Shown here in pieces: positions 59,027 to 64,000 of a stretch of DNA of 64,000 nucleotides. Position 1 is the first letter of the stretch; every line of letters begins with the position of its first letter. Source of the DNA: Rugamonas rivuli (lineage in GTDB: Bacteria; Pseudomonadota; Gammaproteobacteria; Burkholderiales; Burkholderiaceae_D). Location of the stretch: contig NZ_WHUF01000008.1 in assembly GCF_009380165.1 (NCBI RefSeq), positions 62,001-126,000 on the forward strand, given 5' to 3'. A program made the translations under genes and the position numbers. Below the pieces are notes generated by a model that was given only the letters and a program-made list of their open reading frames with translations, did not search any database and was not told where the DNA came from.

Positions 59027-59849
59027 GCGCGGCACCGGCGGGCACGGCGTTCGGGATCAGCGCCTTGGCGCCGGTTTCGCCCGGGGCCAGCGTCAGCACC
59101 TCGAAGCCGGTTTCCGTCACCAGCACCATGTGCTCCCATTGCGCCGACAGCGATTTGTCGCGCGTCTCGACGGTCCAGCCGTCGCTCAATTCCTTGGTCG
59201 CCGCCTTGCCGGCATTGATCATCGGCTCGATCGTGAACAGCATGCCCGGCTTGAGCACCACGCCCTGGCCCGGACGGCCGTAGTGCGTCACCTGCGGTTC
59301 TTCGTGGTAGACCATGCCGATGCCGTGGCCGCAGTAGTCGAGCACCACGCTGTAGCCGGCCTTCTCGGCGATGGTCTGGATCGCGAAGCCGACATCGCCC
59401 AGCGTCGCGCGCGGCTTGACCGCGCGGATGCCGGCCCACATCGCCGAATAGGTGGTCTCCACCAGCTTGCGCGTGGCCTTCGACGGTTCGCCGACGTAGT
59501 ACATGCGGCTGGTGTCGCCATGCCAGCCATCCTTGATGACGGCGACGTCGATGTTGATGATGTCGCCATCCTTGAGGATGTGGTCGGCCGCCGGAATGCC
59601 GTGGCAGACCACGTGGTTGACCGAGCTGCACACCGTGGCCGGGAAGCCGCCATAGCCGACGTTGGCCGGTATCGCCTGCTGCACGTTGACGATGTAGTCG
59701 TTGCACAGCTGGTCGAGGTGGGCCGTGCTGACGCCCGCCTTGACGTGCGGCGCGATCATCGTCAGTACATCGGCCGCCAGCTGGGCGGCGACGCGCGCCA
59801 GGACGATTTGCTCGGGCGACTTGATCAGATTGGCGTTACGGCGGGACAT
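59013..59849 (-). CDS. map: Type I methionine aminopeptidase
   Basis: From the ATG at 59849 the product is 278 residues. The metal ligands are Asp in INIDVAVIKDGWHGDTSRMY (two Asp), His in CGHGIGMVYHEEP and Glu in FTIEPMINAG and the final QWEHMVLV. It removes the initiator Met from new proteins. The enzyme lacks the N-terminal zinc-finger extension of some isoforms. It is not next to rpsB as in E. coli, so it may be one of two copies in the genome. Confidence 0.95.
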   Translation of the reverse strand: MSRRNANLIKSPEQIVLARVAAQLAADVLTMIAPHVKAGVSTAHLDQLCNDYIVNVQQAIPANVGYGGFPATVCSSVNHVVCHGIPAADHILKDGDIINIDVAVIKDGWHGDTSRMYYVGEPSKATRKLVETTYSAMWAGIRAVKPRATLGDVGFAIQTIAEKAGYSVVLDYCGHGIGMVYHEEPQVTHYGRPGQGVVLKPGMLFTIEPMINAGKAATKELSDGWTVETRDKSLSAQWEHMVLVTETGFEVLTLAPGETGAKALIPNAVPAGAAPSAA

Positions 59850-59908
59850 GGGACGACCTCTTTCATTTTTTAAGCCGCGTATTCTGCCACAAATGCGTGC
59901 CGCGATCT

Positions 59909-60274
59909 CTAGCGCACCGCCTTCAGGTCGAAGTGCGGGTTGTCGATCAGGCAAAGCAGATTGCCGAACGGGTCGGCCAGTTCGACCGTCTTGATGTTCT
60001 CGCCGACGTCCTGGATGGCGCCGTGCACGGTGGCGCCCAGGGCGACGATGCGGTCCACCTCTGCGGCGATATCGTCCACGCCCCAGTAGACCATGCTGCC
60101 GGTCTGGCCCGGTTTGCCGTCCGGGATCAGGCCCAGCTCGAAGCCGCCGATGCTGAAGCCGACGTAGAACGGCTGGTCGAAGTAGGGCGCGGTGTCGAAT
60201 ACCTTGCTGTACCAGGCCTTGGCGCCGGCCAGGTCGGCGACCGGATAGGCCACGGTGCGTAATCCCTTGATCAT
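59909..60274 (-). CDS. VOC-family (glyoxalase/dioxygenase fold) protein
   Basis: From the ATG at 60274, with TGGAGACAAGC upstream, the product is 121 residues: MIKGLRTVAYPVADLAGAKA, then WYSKVFDTAPYFDQPFYVGF, then the second half ending ELADPFGNLLCLIDNP. This is a single-domain VOC protein. The metal-ligand pattern is incomplete to the eye, so an enzymatic role is unproven. It lies 59 bases upstream of map on the same strand. Confidence 0.85.
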   Translation of the reverse strand: MIKGLRTVAYPVADLAGAKAWYSKVFDTAPYFDQPFYVGFSIGGFELGLIPDGKPGQTGSMVYWGVDDIAAEVDRIVALGATVHGAIQDVGENIKTVELADPFGNLLCLIDNPHFDLKAVR

Positions 60275-60346
60275 GCTTGTCTCCACTGAAAGGTTGAAAA
60301 CATCATCTTGGCACAAGGGCGCCGTTTGCGATTGTAAAAATGGAAG

Positions 60347-61099
60347 CTAGGCAGCGTGCAGGAAGCGCTCCGGCGCGCTGCCGGCGAACTCCTGGAAATC
60401 GTGGATCAGGTGCGACTGATCGAAATAGCCGCAGTCCAGCGCCAGTTGCGCCCAGTCCGGGGCCGGCGTGGCCTTGAGCGCGGCGGCGGCCAGGCGGAAG
60501 CGGCAGATGCGCGCATACAGCTTGGGCGACAGCCCGACCCGCGCTCGGAACAGCGCCGCCATGTGCTGGCGCGACACGCCCAGCTGCGCCGCCAGGTCTT
60601 CGATGCGCAAGGCGCCGCCGCTGGCATCCAGCGCAGCCAGGGCGCGGCGGATCAGCAGATCGCCCGCATCGCCCGGCTTGCCCGCTGTGTGCAGGCGCAG
60701 CAGCAGTTGATGCTCGATGACGGCGATTCGCTCGCGGTCGGACAACTCGCAGGTCCACAGCGCATCGGCCAGCCGTTCGGCATCGTTGCGGCCCCATAGT
60801 TGATCGATATCGGCCCGCTGGTCGGTCAGCGCATGCAGCGGCGCGGCCAGGAAGGCGCCGGCCACACCGGGCTTGAAGCGCACCGCTACCGTCCGCAGCG
60901 GCCCGCTGCTGGCGACCAGGATGGAGCTGCTCATCATACCGACCGCGAAGCCGGGCTGGCCGCCGTCCTGCCAAAGAATATCGACGCAATTATCCGGCAA
61001 CACCCGATGCGTATGAGCACCGCCAGGCGCGCACGCCGCCCACATGCACTCGACATGCGCGGCCAGCGCCGGGTGGGGAGGATATTCGCGATAATACAT
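60347..61099 (-). CDS. AraC-family transcriptional regulator
   Basis: From the ATG at 61099 the product is 250 residues. An ATG at 61135 within the hairpin repeat would add 12 residues, but is less likely. The N-terminal ligand part (MYYREYPPHPALAAHVECMW, then RVLPDNCVDILWQDG) is of the DUF6597 type. The C-terminal double helix-turn-helix is RIEDLAAQLGVSRQHMAALF and QLALDCGYFDQSHLIHDFQE. Targets are unknown; the downstream VOC gene on the same strand is a candidate. Confidence 0.9.
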   Translation of the reverse strand: MYYREYPPHPALAAHVECMWAACAPGGAHTHRVLPDNCVDILWQDGGQPGFAVGMMSSSILVASSGPLRTVAVRFKPGVAGAFLAAPLHALTDQRADIDQLWGRNDAERLADALWTCELSDRERIAVIEHQLLLRLHTAGKPGDAGDLLIRRALAALDASGGALRIEDLAAQLGVSRQHMAALFRARVGLSPKLYARICRFRLAAAALKATPAPDWAQLALDCGYFDQSHLIHDFQEFAGSAPERFLHAA

Positions 61100-61118
61100 C
61101 CGCACAGTATATAACCTT

Positions 61119-61195
61119 GGGGTCAAGTCTGACATTCGGACACGGCCCCGGCCGTACTGCGGAACAGCCCGTGTCCGAATGTCAGACTTGACCCC
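61119..61195. repeat. Long perfect hairpin repeat (27-base arms) upstream of leuS
   Basis: The arm at 61119-61145 begins GGGGTCAAGTCTGACATTCG, and its exact reverse complement stands at 61169-61195, ending GACTTGACCCC. All 27 bases match. The 23-base loop is GC-rich. The element fills most of the space between the AraC gene and leuS and ends seven bases before the leuS -10 box. It shares the GGGGTC and CGTGTC parts with the palindrome at 50332. Its form suggests a REP or MITE-like mobile repeat. Confidence 0.85.
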
Positions 61196-61201
61196 CTGGG
61201 T

Positions 61202-61207
61202 TATAAT
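61202..61207 (+). promoter_or_regulatory. Likely -10 box of leuS
   Basis: TATAAT is a perfect -10 hexamer, 36 bases before the leuS ATG. No good -35 box lies 16-18 bases upstream, because the right arm of the hairpin repeat occupies that place. TTGACC at 61188-61193 in the repeat is only eight bases from the -10. Confidence 0.6.
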
Positions 61208-61243
61208 GTCCGGTTCATATTCACTTATTGGCCGCACACCATC

Positions 61244-63874
61244 ATGCAAGATAAATATAGTCCCGCTGACGTAGAGAAAGCCGCTCAATCCCACTGGAAA
61301 GCCATCGACGCCTACAAAGCCGTCGAGCACGACCCGCGTTTCCCGAAAGGGAAGTATTACGCCTGCTCGATGCTGCCTTACCCATCGGGCAAGCTGCACA
61401 TGGGCCACGTCCGCAACTATACGATCAATGATGTGATGTACCGCTACCTGCGCATGAACGGCTACAACGTCCTCATGCCGATGGGCTGGGATGCGTTCGG
61501 CATGCCTGCGGAAAACGCGGCGATGGCCAACAACGTGCCGCCTGCGCAATGGACCTACTCCAACATCGCCCACATGCGCGAGCAGATGGAGTCCATGGGC
61601 CTGGCCATCGACTGGTCGCGCGAAATGACCGCGTGCAAGCCGGAATACTACAAGTGGAACCAGTGGATGTTCCTGAAGATGCTGGAAAAAGGCATCATCT
61701 ACAAAAAGACCGGCACCGTGAACTGGGATCCGATCGACCAGACCGTGCTGGCCAACGAACAGGTGGTCGACGGCCGCGGCTGGCGTTCCGGCGCGCTGAT
61801 CGAAAAGCGCGAAATCCCGATGTACTACGCCCGCATCACCGACTACGCCGACGAGCTGCTGGCCTATGTCGACGACAAGCTGCCAGGCTGGCCTGAGCGC
61901 GTGCGCACCATGCAGACCAACTGGATCGGCAAGTCGACCGGCGTGCGCTTCGCCTTCCCGCACCAGATCAAGGGCGCCGACGGTTCCCTGATCCAGGACG
62001 GCAAAATGTACGTCTTCACCACCCGCCCGGACACCATCATGGGCGTGACCTTCTGCGCCGTGGCCGCCGAGCACCCGCTGGCCATCCACGCCGCGCAGAC
62101 CAATCCAGCACTGGCCGCCTTCAACGCCGAGTGCAAGCTGGGCTCCGTGATCGAAGCCGACATGGCGACGATGGAGAAGAAGGGCATGCCGACCGGCTTG
62201 TTCGTCACCCATCCGCTGACCGGCGAGCAGGTCGAAGTCTGGGTCGGCAACTACGTGCTGATTACCTACGGCGACGGCGCCGTCATGGGCGTGCCTGCGC
62301 ACGACGAGCGCGATTTCGCCTTCGCCAAAAAATACAATCTGACTATCAAGCAGGTCATCAAGGCCGAGGGTAAAGAGTTCTCGACCGAAGCCTGGCAGGA
62401 ATGGTACGGCGACAAGGAAGTCTCCATCGTCACCAACTCCGGCAAGTACGACGGCCTGGCCTACGCCGCCGCCGTTGACGCGGTGGCCGCCGACATGGCA
62501 GCCCAGGGCCTGGGCGAGAAGAAGATCACCTTCCGCCTGCGCGACTGGGGCATCTCGCGCCAGCGCTACTGGGGCACGCCTATCCCGATGATCCACTGCG
62601 GCGATTGCGGCGTGGTGCCGGTGCCGGAAAAAGATCTGCCGGTCGTGCTGCCGGAAGACTGCGTACCCGATGGTACCGGCAACCCGCTGAACAAATACGA
62701 AGCCTTCCTCAAGTGCGACTGCCCGCAGTGCGGCAAGCCTGCGCGCCGCGAAACCGATACGATGGACACCTTCGTCGATTCGTCGTGGTACTACATGCGC
62801 TATACCTCGCCGGGCGCCGACAAGGCCATGGTCGACGAGCGCAATGACTACTGGATGCCGATGGACCAGTACATCGGCGGCATCGAACACGCCGTCATGC
62901 ACCTGCTGTACGCGCGCTTCTGGACCAAGATCATGCGCGACTTCGGCCTGGTCAAGTTCGACGAGCCGTTCACCAACCTGCTCACGCAAGGCATGGTACT
63001 GAACGAGACCTACTACCGCGAAGACGCAGCCGGCAAGAAGACCTGGTTCAATCCGGCCGACGTCGACCTGACGCTGGACGACAAGGGCCGCCCGCAAGGC
63101 GCGACCTCGAAGGCCGACGGCCAGCCGGTCAACATCGGCGGCACCGAGAAGATGTCGAAGTCGAAGAACAACGGCATCGACCCTGCCGCGCAGATCGACC
63201 AGTACGGCGCCGACACCGCGCGCCTGTTCACCATGTTCGCCTCGCCGCCGGAACAGACGCTGGAATGGTCGGGCAGCGGCGTCGAAGGCGCCAACCGCTT
63301 CCTGCGCCGCGTGTGGGCCTTCGGCTACGCGCAGCGTGAAGCAATCGCCGCCGCCGGCGCACCGCTGACCGCCGTCGCCACTACCGACGCAGGCAAGGCC
63401 CTGCGCCGCGAACTGCACAAGGTGCTGCAGCAAGCCGACTACGACATCAAGCGCATCCAGTACAACACCGTGGTATCGGCCTGCATGAAGATGCTCAACA
63501 CGCTGGAATCGGCCAAGGATGCGGATGCCGCGTCGGTCGCTGAAGGCTACGCGATCTTCCTGCGCCTGCTGAACCCTGTCGCTCCGCACATCACCCACGT
63601 GCTGTGGGAAGAACTGGGCTACGCCAAGGCGCACGGCGACATCCTCAACGTGCAGTGGCCGCAAGTGGACCCTGCTGCGCTGGAGCAGTCCGAGATCGAA
63701 ATGATGATCCAGGTGAACGGCAAGCTGCGCGGCAGCGTGGTGGTGGCCAAGACCGCCGACAAGGCGAGCATCGAGGCTGCGGCACTGGCCAACGAGGCGG
63801 TGCAGAAGTTCATCGAAGGTACGCCGAAGAAGATCATCGTCGTGCCGGGCAAATTGATCAACATCGTGGTTTAA
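61244..63874 (+). CDS. leuS: Leucyl-tRNA synthetase
   Basis: An 876-residue class I synthetase. The HIGH-type motif is YPSGKLHMGHVRNY, the KMSKS motif is in GTEKMSKSKNNGID, and the large CP1 editing domain (about 225-415) includes the T-rich TTRPDTIMGVTF and DERDFAFAKKYNL with the catalytic Asp of editing. A zinc-domain-like CDCPQCGKPARRETDTMD segment is also present. It charges tRNA-Leu. The start and length match the family. Confidence 0.97.
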   Translation: MQDKYSPADVEKAAQSHWKAIDAYKAVEHDPRFPKGKYYACSMLPYPSGKLHMGHVRNYTINDVMYRYLRMNGYNVLMPMGWDAFGMPAENAAMANNVPPAQWTYSNIAHMREQMESMGLAIDWSREMTACKPEYYKWNQWMFLKMLEKGIIYKKTGTVNWDPIDQTVLANEQVVDGRGWRSGALIEKREIPMYYARITDYADELLAYVDDKLPGWPERVRTMQTNWIGKSTGVRFAFPHQIKGADGSLIQDGKMYVFTTRPDTIMGVTFCAVAAEHPLAIHAAQTNPALAAFNAECKLGSVIEADMATMEKKGMPTGLFVTHPLTGEQVEVWVGNYVLITYGDGAVMGVPAHDERDFAFAKKYNLTIKQVIKAEGKEFSTEAWQEWYGDKEVSIVTNSGKYDGLAYAAAVDAVAADMAAQGLGEKKITFRLRDWGISRQRYWGTPIPMIHCGDCGVVPVPEKDLPVVLPEDCVPDGTGNPLNKYEAFLKCDCPQCGKPARRETDTMDTFVDSSWYYMRYTSPGADKAMVDERNDYWMPMDQYIGGIEHAVMHLLYARFWTKIMRDFGLVKFDEPFTNLLTQGMVLNETYYREDAAGKKTWFNPADVDLTLDDKGRPQGATSKADGQPVNIGGTEKMSKSKNNGIDPAAQIDQYGADTARLFTMFASPPEQTLEWSGSGVEGANRFLRRVWAFGYAQREAIAAAGAPLTAVATTDAGKALRRELHKVLQQADYDIKRIQYNTVVSACMKMLNTLESAKDADAASVAEGYAIFLRLLNPVAPHITHVLWEELGYAKAHGDILNVQWPQVDPAALEQSEIEMMIQVNGKLRGSVVVAKTADKASIEAAALANEAVQKFIEGTPKKIIVVPGKLINIVV

Positions 63875-63886
63875 CCGGGTTCAAAC

Positions 63887-64000
63887 ATGCTGACTACTTC
63901 CGAGTTGTTCCGGCGCGGCCGCCTGGCCGGTGCGGTGCTGGCCGTGGCGCTGACCGTGTCGGCCTGCGGCTTCCATCTGCGCGGCGACGGCGGCCACTAC
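63887..64000 (+). CDS. lptE: LPS-assembly lipoprotein LptE, N-terminal part (3' end outside window)
   Basis: An ATG at 63887, 12 bases after the leuS stop, opens a frame that runs off the window after 38 codons. It reads MLTTSELFRRGRLAGAVLAV, then ALTVSACGFHLRGDGGHY. The lipobox VSAC followed at once by GFHLRG is the typical start of LptE (RlpB), the plug inside the LptD barrel. The leuS-lptE order is the common proteobacterial one. Confidence 0.9.
   Translation, partial: MLTTSELFRRGRLAGAVLAVALTVSACGFHLRGDGGHY

Noticed and set aside
60347..63664. A long minus-strand frame extending the AraC gene across leuS.
   Set aside because: The real AraC protein starts at 61099. The upstream part is antisense to leuS and has no recognisable domain.

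Overview
The window is GC-rich, densely coded chromosomal DNA from a Gram-negative betaproteobacterium, most likely Oxalobacteraceae (Duganella, Massilia, Rugamonas or Janthinobacterium type). The signs are the lptD-surA-pdxA-rsmA block divergent from amgK-murU, pepP next to a UbiH-family gene, nudJ next to mnmA, fur divergent from bamE, and paired small GC-rich palindromes. The genus is an inference from gene content and order, not a database result. No rRNA, tRNA, CRISPR array, prophage or complete insertion sequence was seen.

Layout. 1-8713: the end of an amino-acid permease, two very small genes, a membrane diguanylate cyclase, an EamA-type exporter, a FUSC membrane protein, an M14 carboxypeptidase and an exported protein that looks like a metallo-beta-lactamase fold without metal ligands. 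8714-14901 (minus strand): FMN reductase, S46 dipeptidyl-peptidase, a REPIN-like repeat, a cytochrome b561/YceI/YceI cluster and purB. 15010-23284: a GST and a complete sucrose locus (LacI regulator, two operators, TonB-dependent receptor, GH13 amylosucrase or sucrose hydrolase, fructokinase, sugar:cation symporter). 23286-28855: an iron island (bacterioferritin, PKHD hydroxylase, bfd-tonB divergent from feoABC) with Fur-box-like sequences.

28856-40190: a GNAT enzyme, a stand-alone glutamate-synthase-like enzyme, a second GST, a VapBC-type toxin-antitoxin pair, an Xni-type nuclease, a receiver domain lacking its phospho-Asp, nudJ-mnmA, the three-gene transhydrogenase, an SDR and an unusual protein with a predicted ribbon-helix-helix plus RAMA-like domain next to a palindromic region. 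40190-50317: amgK-murU-pepP-ubi facing lptD-surA-pdxA-rsmA, which joins cell-wall recycling to outer-membrane assembly. SurA here carries a lipobox. 50318-64000: two paralogous small lipoproteins, a lipoprotein phosphoesterase, a HAD phosphatase, hrcA, fur, bamE, dapB with exbB/exbD and an orphan barstar, map, a VOC protein, an AraC regulator, a long perfect hairpin repeat abutting the leuS promoter, leuS and the start of lptE.

How the parts work together. Sucrose would enter through the TonB receptor, cross the inner membrane by the symporter, be split in the cytoplasm, and its fructose be phosphorylated, all under one LacI repressor. The iron island links ferrous uptake (Feo), TonB energy, iron storage (Bfr) and release (Bfd) to Fur, which is encoded at 55.4 kb. 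LptD, LptE, SurA and BamE build the outer membrane. Most of the window is ordinary core genome. The less familiar items are the small-gene pair at 0.9-1.3 kb, the ligand-less metallo-beta-lactamase-like protein, the pseudo-receiver, the RHH/RAMA-like protein, the lipidated SurA and the hairpin repeats.
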